From Emergomyces orientalis (taxonomy: Eukaryota; Ascomycota; Eurotiomycetes; Onygenales; Ajellomycetaceae), in contig MOWL01000094.1 in assembly GCA_002110485.1 (NCBI GenBank), positions 62,001 to 126,000 of the forward strand: a stretch of DNA of 64,000 bases. The letters are read 5' to 3'. Each line of letters opens with the position of its first letter. Within the stretch, counting starts at the first letter, position 1. Below the pieces are notes generated by a model that was given only the letters and a program-made list of their open reading frames with translations, ran no database searches and was not told where the DNA came from. Both the position numbers and the translations under genes were made by a program. Positions 1 to 12,400 of this stretch are shown here, one piece after another.

Positions 1-1416
1 CACATCCTTACGTTGAGCAAGTGCAACGTATAGAGGTTTGCCGTTGACCATGCGCTGGTTCATCTCCGTGACAGCCTTGGAAGCTTCATCAGGATTGCTG
101 AAGCATACGAAACCAAAGCCCTTGCTTTTTCCAAGTTTCTTATCATTGGATTTCTTGCTATCAGATTTCTCAGCCTTATCGCTCTTGTCAGCGGAGTCCT
201 CTTCAGCGGGCTCCTTATTAGCCTCCTCCTTCACGTTCTCCTTGTTAGAGGTCTCTTTTTCCTTGTCAGATTCAGAATCAGCCTCCCCAATAGTGTCACG
301 CATGACTCTGGCAGAGGTAATGTTTCCGAAGCCAATGAAAAGGTCCCGGAGCTTCTCATCATCAGTGTCATCGGTCAAGTTTTTGACGTAGAGGTTAACA
401 CCTTGGTACTTGGATGCCTTTTCGACACGGGCAGCCTCATGTTGCTTGCGCAGCTCCTCCTCCCGCTCGTGTTTCTTCTGTGCGCGGCCAACGTAAAGTT
501 TTTGGCCCTTGTAGTCTTTGTCATGTAGCTCTTCAACGGCGGCAGCAGCGCTCTCATGGTTGACGAAGTTGACGAAACCGAACCCTCTGCTCTTTCCAGT
601 TTCGCTGTCGCGGCTGAGCGATGCGGAGGTGATATCGCCGTACTTCTCAAACAGCTCCCGGAACTCTTCATTGGAGACTTCAGTATCCAAGTTCTTCACA
701 TAGACGTTGGTGAAGTTGGCCTTCATCTCCTCGAATTTGCTCTGGCGATCCTTCTTGGCGATGTGGTGGCCGACGAAAACCTTCTTCTCGTTTAGCAACA
801 TACCGTTAACGTGTTTGATGGCGTTGGTGGCAGCTTCAGCGGTTTCGTAGTGGACAAAGCCATATCCCTTGGAGTTACCGAACTCGTCCTGGGCAACTTT
901 GCAGCTGAGAATATTACCGAAAGCGGCGAAGGTGTCGTGAAGAGCCTTGTTGTCGATGGCAGTGTCCAAGTTCTTGATGAAGACATTACCCTGGCCGGTC
1001 TTGCGCAGAGCAGGATCACGCTGGGACCACATGATCCGGCAGGGTTTGCCCTTGATAAGAGTGTAGTTGAGGTCTTCGAGAGCACGCTCGCCATCAGCGG
1101 TATTGTTGTAGTTGACGTAGGCATAACCGAGAGAGCGTCTGGTGACGGCGTCGCGGCATACACGGATGGAGGCGACTTGGCCGATGGAGGAGAAGAGCTC
1201 GAAAAGCATGGCTTCGGTGACGGAGGGGTCTAATTCTCCGACGTAGAGGGAGGCAGAATGTGGTTGGGTGTTGCTGGGAGCAGCGGAGTTAGGGGTCTCG
1301 CTGCCATCTCCGGCAGCATCGTTCGCAACGTTTGTGTTGATGGTGGTGCCATTCGTCGACGATTCCACGGGGTTGGTCTCTGGGACGGCGGCGGAGGATA
1401 CTTCGGCAGCAGACAT
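1..1416 (-). CDS. PAB1: Polyadenylate-binding protein PAB1 (partial, runs off left edge)
   Basis: Cytoplasmic/nuclear poly(A)-binding protein that coats mRNA poly(A) tails and supports translation initiation and controlled deadenylation. From the ATG at 1416 the frame is open for 472 codons to the window edge with no intron, so the C-terminal linker and MLLE (PABC) domain lie outside the window. Four RRMs are visible at roughly residues 57-132, 145-220, 237-314 and 340-466. RNP-2 and RNP-1 motifs are present ([55 protein letters not shown]). RRM4 is split by about 54 residues rich in Glu, Lys, Ser and Asp (bases about 130-291), placed between the second strand and RNP-1. The first 50 residues are Ser/Thr/Asn/Pro-rich, as in fungal orthologues. 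Family identity is certain; only the missing 3' end limits the entry. Confidence 0.97.
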   Translation of the reverse strand, partial: MSAAEVSSAAVPETNPVESSTNGTTINTNVANDAAGDGSETPNSAAPSNTQPHSASLYVGELDPSVTEAMLFELFSSIGQVASIRVCRDAVTRRSLGYAYVNYNNTADGERALEDLNYTLIKGKPCRIMWSQRDPALRKTGQGNVFIKNLDTAIDNKALHDTFAAFGNILSCKVAQDEFGNSKGYGFVHYETAEAATNAIKHVNGMLLNEKKVFVGHHIAKKDRQSKFEEMKANFTNVYVKNLDTEVSNEEFRELFEKYGDITSASLSRDSETGKSRGFGFVNFVNHESAAAAVEELHDKDYKGQKLYVGRAQKKHEREEELRKQHEAARVEKASKYQGVNLYVKNLTDDTDDEKLRDLFIGFGNITSARVMRDTIGEADSESDKEKETSNKENVKEEANKEPAEEDSADKSDKAEKSDSKKSNDKKLGKSKGFGFVCFSNPDEASKAVTEMNQRMVNGKPLYVALAQRKDV

Positions 1417-2880
1417 TTTGGCGATGGAGATTGTTGTCCTTTTTTTCTTCTTCTAATATCTATAGTGGCAAAGAAGCAGTGTGAGCTAGTGGCCAGACCA
1501 AACCAAGAGCAGAAAGGCACGGGTTTTCTTTGAAGAAGTTGGGAGACGACAACTTGGAGGATGTGTCTACTTTGTGGGATTTTTGCCAGGGGTCAGAGAA
1601 AGAAAGGTTAGAAAGACGTACACTGACTAGACACGTGTGATAGTCAAAGGAACGAAGAAGGATATCAACAGTAAGATCTGCCAATGAACGGGCTACCTGT
1701 TAGCACAGTCTTCTCCTTGATGGTTGTTGTTGCTGCTGGCGGCGGTGGTGTTGTTTGTGTAGTGGTGGGGATGGGAAAGAAAAAAAGGGAAAGCTGCAAG
1801 AGGTCAGAAGTGGACTCACCGGATAAGATCTCGTACAGGGCTTTCAAAGGGGGGTTTTCAACTTTTTTTGGCAAGTTACGAGTATTTTCGACAAGGGGAA
1901 GGGGGCAAAAGAAAGAGAAAGAGAGAGAGAGAGAGCACACTGGATGAGGACACAGTGGTTGAGCAGAGGGACACTGGGGATGTGGTAGTGTGTGGCGGTG
2001 TCTAAAGAACAAGACAGGAAGAAAAAAGGGACGACGATGCAGGTTGAGGGTGTGTTGAAGGTCGGAGTATGGAGTATGTAGAGAGATATGAGGGAGGGAT
2101 GGTACTGTGCTGTGAGAAAAGAAAAAGAAGACCGCAGCAGCCGCGAGGTTCTCTTCGTCTTCTTCTTCTCCTTTTTTTTTTTTTTTTTTTCCTTTACAGC
2201 TTTCTTTTTTTTCGTTCTCTCTCGTTCTAAATTTTTTTTTTTTCTGTTTTGGGGGTTTGTGACAAGGGAAGAAGAAGAAGAAGAAAAAAAAAAATTTTAA
2301 TTAAGAATGAAAAAGAATGAAAATTTTTTTGGGAATTTTTGGCGGACTTGAAAAAATCAAATTCGGGGGGGCCTGCGCTAGTCCGGATCGGGTAGTCGTG
2401 GAAGTTCCGTGGTTTGGCTGAAGCAGAAGCAGAAGCAGAAGATAAACACAATAACAACAATAAATAAACAACAACAAACAACAACAAACGCCGCCTCAGT
2501 AACTGGATGTGTATGAGGGCATTACGGGGTTGGCTTGGTGAGCAATCTGAACTTTGTTTCCCCTTTCCTTCAGATCGTTTTGCGTACAGTTCCCTCCTGT
2601 TGCTTTTTTTCTTTTCTTTCGCCTCCCTCACCTCGCCCCGAAGGCTGGAAACTCCAACCGCTGCCCTGGTACAAACGATATCGGTGGGGGCTGTACAGTT
2701 ACCTAGATACCTAAGTAGTTGTAAACATGTGCCTTAAGGGAGAGTAACGTTCGTATCCTTCCTCCACCAATCCCGCCAGTAGGCACTTCCGGAGTATCTG
2801 TTTTGATATCTGTTGAGCTGCTCCAACGCAGTTGTTGACTCTTGCCCATCTACGCTGTGGCTGCCATTTTACGACCAGAA

Positions 2881-2937
<57 letters not shown>

Positions 2938-3461
2938 CTTTGTGAGTGAGCAACAAAGGCAGGAATCAAGATGCTCGTGGTAATTCACGTTTTGCGAAAA
3001 AGGGAAGAAAACCGATGTTTAATAAAATAGTAAAGAAACAGACAGACGCCTAGTAGCCATGCCCGCGCTCGGTTCTTTCAAAAAGAAACAACCCGAGCAA
3101 ATGGAAGAAGAAAGGCGACGAAGAAGCTCTAAACTAAACAGAGTAAATAAAAAAGTAAAGGGAAAAAGGGAAAAAGGAAAAAAGGGAAAAAGCGACTCAA
3201 TTTCCCCTCATCATATAACCTAAAATAATTTGCTTGCTCAAAAAATTGCCATCCTCCAAGTAGTTACCGGGCCTTGCCATCAGTCTTTCTTGCTGTACTC
3301 TTCTAAATATCCCCTCAAGGGGGAGGGACAGAGAAAAGAAAAAAGGAAAAAAGAAATAAAACCAAAACGCAGACACACTTCATTAACAATCATGCAAATG
3401 TATATGAAGAAAGGAAAAAGAAATATGAATAAAAAAATAAAAAAAATAAATCCTGCTCAGC
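1417..3461. other. Intergenic region and long PAB1 leader/promoter
   Basis: I see no credible protein gene. On the minus strand just upstream of the PAB1 ATG is an A-rich purine leader (about 1435-1456). Further up there is a candidate leader intron: donor GTGAGT starting at 1819, branch-like TGCTAAC, and acceptor AG at 1694-1693 (127 bases). Beyond that lie CT-rich and T-rich tracts (T19 at 2172-2190) and a long AG microsatellite. The last few hundred bases, A-rich on the plus strand (3100-3450), are the likely 3' UTR side of HUL5. Confidence 0.6.
2884..2934. repeat. (AG)n microsatellite
   Basis: An uninterrupted AG dinucleotide run of about 51 bases in the PAB1-HUL5 intergenic region. It is purine on the plus strand and pyrimidine on the PAB1 sense strand. 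Such tracts are length-polymorphic and can form H-DNA; no function is shown here. Confidence 0.95.
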
Positions 3462-6400
3462 TCAGCTCAAATCAAACCCAGCCCCTGCATTAATCGCATA
3501 CATCAACTTCTCCTTCAACGTATCCCGCCTCGTATACCGTGGCAGTTTCAGCAAATTCGCACAGGTACTGGTGCTAGGTAACCTCTCTTCATCCGCGCTT
3601 GAATCCCGGATACTAAACCGCGGATTCAAATGGCTGAACCCCAATAACGGCGCACGCGGCGTCGACGTCACGAATTTAAGCACCTTCTGCCGCTCCTCGT
3701 TCGTCATCGACTGCAGCACGTCCCAGAATAGCTTGATTGTGGGGTGTTCCTGGTTATCGTCGCCGATCACGTAGACGCCGCTGTAGACAGTGTTGCGGCG
3801 GAGGTCGGCTACGTCGATCTCCCCTGCGTCTCCGCCGACGAGGGTTTGGAGTTCGGACTGGTTGAACATGGATAGCCAGGAGGGTTGGACGATGGTGCCT
3901 AGGCCCTGGAGGAAGGCGTTGGTTTGTAGGTATGGTTGTGCCTGGAGTCGGTGGCGGGCGATGTAGGAGATGTAGACAAGTCGGTTTTGGTTCGTCACGG
4001 GGATTTCGGAGCCGTGGGGTTTTAGGTCTTTGGTTATGCTTTCTGTGACTGTTTCTATGGTGCCGTCTGGTCTTTTGATGGGGACGGCTATGGTGTCGGT
4101 TACAGTGAAGTTTAATGCGAAGTCTTCGACGTCTCCCGGGTAATTTTTCAGTTGGAGCTGTGGGCGGGATGGTTAACAAAAAATAAAAATAAAAATAAAA
4201 ATAGAAGTTACGTGAAAGGGGTTACGTGTCAGTAGTAAAAAAGGGACTTACCAGTCCCTGGTAAAGGCTTTCGTCGAGATCCCGTACGTCATTGAGGTTA
4301 GCACGGTACGAGGACTCCTTGCGCGCCGAACTCGTCCCTCCAGTTAAAGCCCATTTTAAAAGAAAAAATCCTGCGAAGCTGACATCCACCAGAATTCCTT
4401 CATACAGACATTTCCCAATAATACGACCCAAAAACTCATACCGCTTCAATATTTCCTTGACCTCTGCATTAAGTATGGGGCTTTTTTCAGGGACTCCCTC
4501 TCGCCGAAGCTCCGCCTTTCGCTGCTCTATGATTGTAGGGTTCGGGTACAACAGGTGCTGATCGTTCTCGATAAAAAGGCTGGAAGTACCCGACGGATTG
4601 AAGGCGTCATTGATAACGCTCGTGAGAAATTCTTTCGTGACCCCGCCACCGTCGATTCCTGCTTCTGGCGTGCCGAATTTGTCGATAAAAGATATCTGTA
4701 TCGGCTCTTTAAAACCGTCACCTAGATCGTAAAACTGTTCGAATGCGTCCTGGAAGAGGGATTCTCGTCTTATGTTCGCATGATGCTTATTCAGGATGTC
4801 ATGTCCCATAGGCCTACCATCCTCGTTGAATCCCATCAAGCTCTGAGCAACGGACAAGCGCCAAGAGTCGGGGTCAATAAATCCCCGTCTCCTTTGAACT
4901 TGGTCTCTGAAGATAAACTCCCGGAATATCTGAACACGGGTGGCGAATGGTATGAAAAATGGTATGTTCCGCAAAATTTCCAACCGTGGAGCGACCGCTT
5001 CGAGCTCTTTCCTCCGCGCGACTTGCTGCTGTCGCCTTCTCAGCTCCTCGATTCGGCGAAGCTGCTGAGCCCTTCCTGTCCCTATCAGCCCCCGGGAGTG
5101 GTCAAAGTCATCCTCCATTGACTCATCCGGTGTCTCGTCATCGTCTTCATCGTCATCATCGTCATCTTGGAGTTGGTGTCTGTTTTCCTCCTCAGCGACG
5201 ACCGTAGGAATGAAGCCTTCCATATCAAAGCGATCAACCATAAGCCAGTGGCCATCAGGCAAAAATTTCCGTCTCGAACTATATGGCTAGTTAGGAATCG
5301 TATCTAATAATTAGAAATTAGGATGGAGGCGCACTTACTCTCTCTCGTGTACCATGCGTAACAAACCTGTCACCAATCCTTTGAAATAATCCAGAGGTAT
5401 TCCGGTAACTCCCACCAAGGTGCTACCTTTAGACTTCAGAGATGACGGAAGCGGCTCCAGTTTCGTAGCACGAGTGTTAAAATAATTGCGAATTCCGCTG
5501 GGGTCAGTGGTATCTACATTAGTAGAAGTTAAATCTGCCGCATTCCAATATAGCGTAAATGCGAGATTCTTCAAGAAAAGGGTCAAGTTCCTAACATCGT
5601 CAAGTGGTAGAGCACTCTCTTGTGTCCAGGAAGCGTTCAGGTTTGTAGTTCTCCCTAGTGAAGGAGCGGCAGAAAAGAATTCCTCGTCGTCCAAAACTTT
5701 AAGAAGGAAGGTATAAAGCTCAAGAAACAGTAGAATGATTGTCCATTCTTGGTCTTGGTCGCTGCTGTGTTGGACTGCTCCATTTCGGCCCTGAGGGTTA
5801 AGTGAAGAGCCTGCTTGAAGCATTGCCAAGACATCACGCGAGTTCTGCACTATATTTCGAAACACCTTTGTTGACCTAGATGCGTTCCAAAAGTACTTGA
5901 TAGCAGGTAGTTGACCTGAAGTAGAATCGCCGGCTACTCCTGTTTCCATTGCAGAACCCAGGTAAAGCCACATGCGTATTTCATCCCCTCTCTTGGGGAA
6001 AGCCCTCAGAAGCGTCAGCGCATAGGCCGCTAAGGCCTTCGCATCATCCGATGCCTGTAGTTGCAGCGGAGATGTCTTGGAAGTTGGAAATCGACTTGAT
6101 CCTGCCTGGGTTAGTAGGTGTGTGATGCTGTGCTGGTCGACTAGTGTGAGGAGTTGACTTCGAACGAAGGCAGGAAGGCTAGACTGGGACTGATCCTCGT
6201 CACCAAAACGGCGAGAAAGGTCACCAGCAGCAGGGCTTAGAAGACCCGAAACGACCTTAACAAACAAAGTCTCTGGAGCCTGCTTGACAACACCATCACC
6301 TTGTGCGTGTCGATGGAAGAAGATAAAATAGGAGAGTAGCCACAATCGTTTGTCCACGTCCGATGGCGGGAGAAAAGAGTCTGCGGATGGCAGGATATGT

Positions 6401-7308
6401 GAATCTATCGCTGAGGCTAGGAGTTTATAGTTTATTCCCGTGGCTAGGTCACCTATCCCTCCAAGGTGGTTGTCAAGAGACGGTATAGTTAGAAAGACTC
6501 GTCCAAACCAGCCATAAGCATCGAGGGTTTCCGATGTGATTGGTTGGAGAAGAGCGAGCACACTCTTCACCACCTTATCTCTGGTTTGACTAGTATTCAG
6601 CCAGGACGATCGGAGGTTTAAAGTTATGGCAGCTAAAACAGAATAATACTGTTCAGCTTGTCGAGTCATTTGTTTCGGTATCAAAGCAGAAAGGAACGAA
6701 ATAAGCTGGAGAAGATCGTTGACCAACGATACAGACGCATCGGACGAGGATGCCGTAGCAAGAAACTTAAGAGCAACAACTCCGAAACGGCCAAGGGTGA
6801 GCGGCCATTCTCCATCAGGCTCGAGCACAGGAGCTTCTTCTAAGGTCATTTGGAAAGACTTTGCAAAATATGATAGTCGGGCCCAGTCATCCCGATTCTT
6901 AATCCAAATAAAACGCAACAGCTTCCTAAGCTGAGACAAACAATCTGTAGGGTTTGTATAAGGCCGCGGCGGGCCCTTCCACACCAGAGCTCCCGTATCT
7001 GAACCGGATATGTTACCAGATTCTCTATTCCGTTCCGCGTTATCCCACTCTGCCCTCCAAGAGTCCTTTGTTGCTTTACGGGCCTTGTATCCCCTCCATG
7101 TTCGCTGGAGAGTGCGGCTTGCGTTCAAGCGCTCCCTGTCTAGTTGTCGCTGGCGGCGTTCCTGCTGAGCGAGGGCGAGGGTTGCCTGGGGCCCCGGGCC
7201 AACTGGAGCATGACGTCCCGAAGCGTGTGCGGACAATGAATTTGTTGGTCGGTTTGAGAGGTTGACCTGTCGCGGTCGGCGAGCGTTCCCAGTAAATGAC
7301 TGGAACAT
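3462..7308 (-). CDS. HUL5: HECT-type E3 ubiquitin ligase Hul5 (UBE3C family)
   Basis: A proteasome-associated ubiquitin-chain elongating ligase, known in yeast to act on misfolded proteins and proteasome-engaged substrates. Three exons join in frame: 7308-5339, 5278-4252 and 4157-3462, giving 1230 residues, the usual length for fungal Hul5. Donors are GTAAGT at 5338 and 4251; acceptors end at 5279 and 4158. The start was chosen at MFQSF (7308): the open frame extends further upstream, but this is the start used by the family, followed by the typical RPRQVNL. An IQ-like helix (LQRTWRGYKARK) lies near residues 60-75. An acidic Asp/Glu stretch in exon 2 precedes the HECT domain (about 830-1230), which has the GIDGGGVTKEF motif. 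The catalytic cysteine sits in TCANLLKLPRY at residue 1198. Exon phases all agree, so the model is firm. Confidence 0.95.
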
Positions 7309-8475
7309 GGTTGCTGTCAAGGCTGTGGGGAGGAGGAGGGGAGCCTGGTTGAGATTGGGCTGATATAAATGCTCAGTGGTGGCGGGGGACTGCGCAAGAG
7401 GGTGCGGCAAAGCTGTCCATGCTTCAAAACGTTGGACTCTAGCTGGACAGGTTCATTCTACTGGAAAAGACGACAATATCCGTAGTAGTGTCGTCCCGCG
7501 GTGATGGGTGTTTCGAGAATCTCGGAGGTTGAAAGTTCTCTGCGCGTTGGCGGCCAGGAACTTAAACTTAGATTGCATAAACAACTTACGTCGTCATCGG
7601 TCAAAACCATAACTTGACAAATTTTTTCAGATCTCGCCATCGCATACAGCCTAAAAATACACACAGCACCCGCTTTGATATGTAAGCAGCACAATATATA
7701 GGTAGGATGAATATATTGAGCGCAAGCTTCTATGGGCAATAATTCTTACGTTTTGTTGCAAGAATGAAATATATTGGTAGTTTGTAAAGCCTGATAGTTG
7801 TGGCGTCAGAATGCATATAACTGCTCGTTTGTGAGTCTGGACGCACCATGAAGCTAAGAATTGACAATAGCTCTATGATCTGTACGCTTTTTCTCGCAAA
7901 TGAAACGTGATGTCTACACCCCATTGATTTCATTTGTCCACAATGAGTAGAAAATAGGAACACTAGCCAAAACCCACAGAGCCTGCAATATTAATTCCTA
8001 ACTGAAATCTCGAAACGGCATCAATTGAATACGTTTTCTAGTACTAAGTCAAAAACGCAAAAAGCCATGCGCACAATGGCGCAAGAAGCAATGTTCAGGG
8101 GGGAGGGGAAATGGACAAAGAACACCTTCCCCCAGATTTTCATACATAAACCCATAAACCCTTTCGCCTGTAACCTCTAACCACAGCAAGCCAACAAAGT
8201 AGATAACGGATATATTGTACATGAGGGAAACGGAGCCAGGATCTGCTCTGAAAAGACCAATGAAAGAGGATGGTGAGATCAAGCAGAGCGTACCAATAAT
8301 ATACCTCAATATTGAAAAAACCGAGGCGGCCGACCGCCTGTGAATGGTTGGAGGAGGGATCGTATGGGGCCGGCGAAACTCGTAATGTGGTTGAAATAGA
8401 AATGTCAACAGCAAAAACTAAACGATAAGAGTCTATGGCTCTTGCTTGCTTGGACGTCTTCGCCGTTTGCTGTTA
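7309..8475. other. Gene-free interval between HUL5 and mL41
   Basis: This is upstream of HUL5 and downstream of mL41, both on the minus strand. The longest open stretch (minus, 8414-8049) is hydrophobic but has no ATG near its start and matches nothing I recognise. A GTAAGT at about 7588-7583 (minus) could be the donor of a HUL5 leader intron, but I could not fix an acceptor. I see no RNA gene. Confidence 0.5.
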
Positions 8476-9100
8476 TCATTGTCCTCCTGGCTTGGTATTT
8501 TGATCGGGAGTTGCTTGCTTTGACTGCTCCTCTGAAACGGCAGCGCTCTCTTGGCCGGCCACCACCTCTCCTCTTCGTACCCGTTCGATTTCGTCAGACT
8601 CTAATTCGTTATTTGCATACCAGTCATCGAGGTAGTCTTTCCCATTCATCCCCCGCGGTACCTCCACTTCCCTCTCACCGATCATTATCGTTTTCGTGTA
8701 CTGGGTTCTTGTAGGCTCCATTCGTTTCGTGACGAAGGGGGTGAGCTGTTATGGAAAAGCCGGCGTGAAAAGGCGCTTCAAGTCAGTAATCCAGTGATCT
8801 AAGGGCGCATAAGGAAAGGGGTAGGCGCGATGAGGAGTATAACAGAAGTGAAAGAGGGTGTTGGGGGGTTGGGGGGTTGGGGGGTGAAGACGGATTGCAA
8901 GCAATAGAACGAACCTTAAAGGTATCAAGTCCCTCTGGAACGACATATGTGCGCACTTTTCGCCAATCGATAAAATATGTGCCCTTCTTCTTGCCGAAGT
9001 ATCCAACATTGCCCGTCCGGTTACCCTTGTAATAGCCTCCGTTGACCTGTTTGGTGGTCAACCGCAGCCGCGCATTCAAACTTGATGTGGGTTTAAACAT
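8476..9100 (-). CDS. MRPL27: Mitochondrial large-subunit ribosomal protein mL41 (yeast MRPL27)
   Basis: A structural protein of the mitochondrial 54S ribosomal subunit. Two exons: 9100-8915 (62 codons) and 8745-8476 (90 codons including stop), giving 151 residues. Exon 1 begins MFKPT and contains the family signature ARLRLTTKQVNGGYYKGNRTG followed by GTYFIDWRKVRTYVVPEGL. Exon 2 resumes with LTPFVTKRMEP and a Lys/Glu-rich tail. The ATG at 9100 is the only ATG in frame upstream. The acceptor (AACAG at 8750-8746) is normal, but the donor at 8914 reads GTTCGT, away from the usual GTAAGT; the phase and the conserved FKLTPF junction support it. The 169-base intron carries a G-rich repeat. It is divergent from UTP14, with 367 bases between the two ATGs, so they probably share a bidirectional promoter. 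Confidence 0.93.
8861..8884 (+). repeat. (TTGGGGGG)3 G-tract repeat inside the mL41 intron
   Basis: Three runs of six G separated by TT, with a further GGG just upstream at 8856-8858. That makes four G-tracts on the plus strand (C-tracts on the sense strand of mL41). The arrangement fits the usual G-quadruplex rule; folding is inferred, not shown. Confidence 0.85.
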
Positions 9101-9467
9101 GATTTGAAACAAAATGGTAATGGGCCATTCAAAGGCGAATGACCAAGCATCTACCTCTAATTCGCAAAGAGTCGTAGGGGCGCGGAGGTTGGGGTATGTG
9201 CTCGTTTGGCGGTGGTTGATCTTCTCCTTCGTCCTGCGAAGTTCAGCGAGAAAGCTTGACTAGCGCCGATTGAGGAACCGAGAAACTTTTTTTTTTTCCA
9301 TGCAGGGATCAGCGACCTCTTTTCTGGCGGCCCAATAAATTACTTTCCTGAGCAAGGCACAAATAAATTCCACATCTTGCAACACCGTCTTTTCTCAGTG
9401 TGTTATGGTTTACTAGTTTAATTGTGCTCTCTTCCTCTTCTCCCTCGGGGCGGAATTAATTATAGCT
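9101..9467. promoter_or_regulatory. Divergent promoter region mL41 / UTP14
   Basis: This 367-base interval separates the start codons of mL41 (minus) and UTP14 (plus), two ribosome-related genes. It contains a T12 tract near 9287-9298 and pyrimidine-rich stretches just before the UTP14 ATG. I could not identify a TATA box or a specific factor site. Co-regulation of the two genes is an inference from geometry and function. Confidence 0.5.
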
Positions 9468-12400
9468 ATGGCTAGACAATCTAACCAGCTCCGGTCCAAA
9501 GAAGAGCCCCGCCGTCCAAAACCCAAGGGAACGAAAAAGACATCTACACGGGGCGGTTTGGACGCCTTAACAATCGCAGAAAAACAATATCCTTCGAGCT
9601 CTGGAATTCGAAAACATCGCCTAGGAGTGGAAGAAGCTGACGGCTCAAAGCGAAAGAGAGCTGGTACTTCTAGACTAGACGGTGAAGAAGACTCCCACGA
9701 TCAACCGTCGAAACGAAGGAGGACGGGCGACGACGATGAAGGCTCAGACCTAAGCGACAATTATGGAAGCGATAGTGAGGGGAATGAATGGCAGCTAGGG
9801 CGGGTCGATGACGATGATGACAGCGATATCGATAGTGATGAAGCTATGGGTGAGAGTGACGAGGAGAATTTTGATGGGCGGAAGGTTGGTGGGAGCTCCA
9901 AGGGCAAGGCGAAACCTCCGTTGGGAAAACGGGATACGGACGATTTCGATTTATCCGAAGGTGATGGAGAACTGGGTGACGATGATGATTTTGGGGAAGA
10001 AGCGGTGGATCTTGCTACGGCTTGGGATATGAATGTAGAAAAGGCGGAATCGGATGCTAAAGGGAAGGTTAAGAAGTCTAAAAAGAATTCTCGATCTAAG
10101 ACTACGGATGAAGAAGATGATCTTGATACTACTGGTAGCGAACCTGAGGAGGAAGATGACGACCCTGACGATTCTGACGACAACGATGCGAGCGATTCTT
10201 CTGGACTATCCCTTTCCGACGAGGATGATTTGAACGAGCGTGGCCTGTCGAAATTACAAAAGTTCGTCAAGGCCATGGAAAAAGGACAAGTCAGCGACGG
10301 CAAATCGAAACTGAAGCATCGGGCCACCACTCAAAGCGCCCAACCTACAGAATTCGGCCTCATGCCAACCCGGAAACTTACGGTTGCCGATCTTATACCC
10401 ACCATTTCCGACTCTCGCATGAAAGGGTCGCTAAAACATCTAGACGCCGTTCCTTCAACGAAGAAGAGCAAAGCCGGAATACCTGGGAAACTGGAAGCGC
10501 CTCTTGCTAAACGGCAGCAGGACCGTATTGACCGTGCGGCCGCTTACGAGAAGAGCAAAGAGACCCTTGATCGATGGATTGAAACAGTGAAAGCCAACCG
10601 GAGGGCTGACCATCTGTCATTCCCCATTCCTGAACCAAATGCCATACAACAGTCATCTATTACTGATACGAAGCCATTGACTGACCTCGAGAGCACTATT
10701 CAAAATATCCTTGTGGAGAGCGGCTTAGCGGATGAGAAGGATAAAACTGGAGAAGCTCGGATTCAGGAATTTGAAGAATTACAAGCAAAAAAAATTCCTT
10801 TGGAAGAAATACAGGCCCGTCGCGCGGAGCTACGAAAGGCTCGAGAGTTACTTTTCCGTGAGGAGGTCCGGGCTAAGCGGATCAAAAAAATTAAGAGTAA
10901 ATCATACCGCCGTGTGCATCGCAAGGAGCGGGAAAAGATGGATCTTAGAGAGAGAGAAGCTCTAATTTCTGCAGGGGTTGATGTTGATGAGGAAGATCGT
11001 GAAAAGCTTGACCGCCGTAGAGCCGAATCTCGAATGGGAGCAAAACATAGGGAAAGCAAATGGGCCAAAAGTCTCAAGCAAACTGGAAGGACTGCCTGGG
11101 ATGATGAAGCACGACTCGAAATGGCAGATCTCGCAAGGCGCGAGGAGGAACTGCAGAGCAGAATCGAAGGGAAACGAGTTGCGACAGGGCAGGAAGAGTA
11201 CCTAGGGTCTTCAAGTGAGGAATCGGAGAGCGAGAGTGGTGAATCTGAAAATGGGTTTGGGTCAGACGCTGAGACACAACGTCTAAAGAAAAAACTCGAG
11301 GAGATGGACCAAAATGGAAATGACAATGAAGAAGCAATGACGGGACCGCATGCAACCTTACTGTCCATGAAATTTATGCGGAATGCGGAAGCTGCGCGGA
11401 AAGCTCAGAATGATGCTGAGATTAAAAAGCTCCGTCGCGAGATGGGTGGAGAGGACGATTCACAATCTGATAATGAAATGGCGGAGATGGGCCGGCAGAA
11501 GTTTGGCCAACATGCCACCACCAGCAAACCTGCTGTTACAGTTCCTCAGCGACAGGAATTCGAGGAGCCAGATTCCGATACAAATGACAAGCCCCGCGCA
11601 ATGGAATCCGATGGAGAAATTGAGATCAAAGTGGATAGCAATCAGGCCCCTAAATCTATTACACGCACTTCACGTCCTCTCAAGAAACACTCTAATCAAA
11701 AAACCAACGACGATGATGTCGACAATCCATGGCTCGCGCAACCCAAAAGGAATGCGAAGAAGCAAAGTGACTCGTCCGACGGAGCGGCTGACATTACCTT
11801 GATAACTAACGATGCCGACGAAAACGGCCCTTCTCAGCCCCGATTGTCAGCGGAACCCAAACGAGGCAAACCAGCCAAAAATCAAGTCGCAAACAAATCA
11901 CGTAATAAGCCAGCCGCTGCTGCTGCTGCTGCTGCCAGTGATATTGATATTGATGATGATGAGGATGATGATGACGACGACGATAATGCACGTGTACCTG
12001 TCCTCCTCAAAAACGCCGATCTCGTCAAGAAAGCATTCGCAGGCGACGAGGTGCTAGCCGATTTCTCGAAAGAGAAACTCGACACGGTCGAGGAGGAGGG
12101 TGACCAAGTCATCGACACCACATTGCCCGGGTGGGGATCGTGGGCTGGCGCGGGATTGACGAAACGGGAGAAGAAGCAGGCGAAGGCGAGACGCTCATTC
12201 GTGACGGAGGAGGGTGTCAAGGCCGAGAAGAGGAAAGATGCGAAGCTTGATAGGGTTATTATCAATGAGAAGAGGGTTAAGAAGGTAAGTCATAAAATAT
12301 ATTACCCTCAGTGTTTATTGTATAATAACATGTGGCAATATCCAAATAACTAATTACAAAAAAACAACAACAGAATACAAAATATCTCGCCTCCCAATTA

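Noticed and set aside
3754..4179. Minus-strand His/Arg/Pro-rich frame of 141 codons
   Set aside because: Out-of-frame shadow of HUL5 exon 3; the real HECT frame covers the same bases.
8049..8414. Hydrophobic minus-strand frame of 121 codons between HUL5 and mL41
   Set aside because: It begins at a non-ATG codon, has no ATG for the first half and no recognisable family. An intron could be drawn, but nothing tests it.
9761..10330. Minus-strand open frame of 189 codons opposite UTP14
   Set aside because: It is the mirror of the Asp/Glu/Ser-rich segment of UTP14: acidic codons read as Ser on the other strand. It has no independent motif.
10763..11368. Minus-strand open frame of 201 codons opposite UTP14
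   Set aside because: Ser/Arg-rich translation is the reverse reading of the Lys/Arg/Glu helices of UTP14; no conserved domain.
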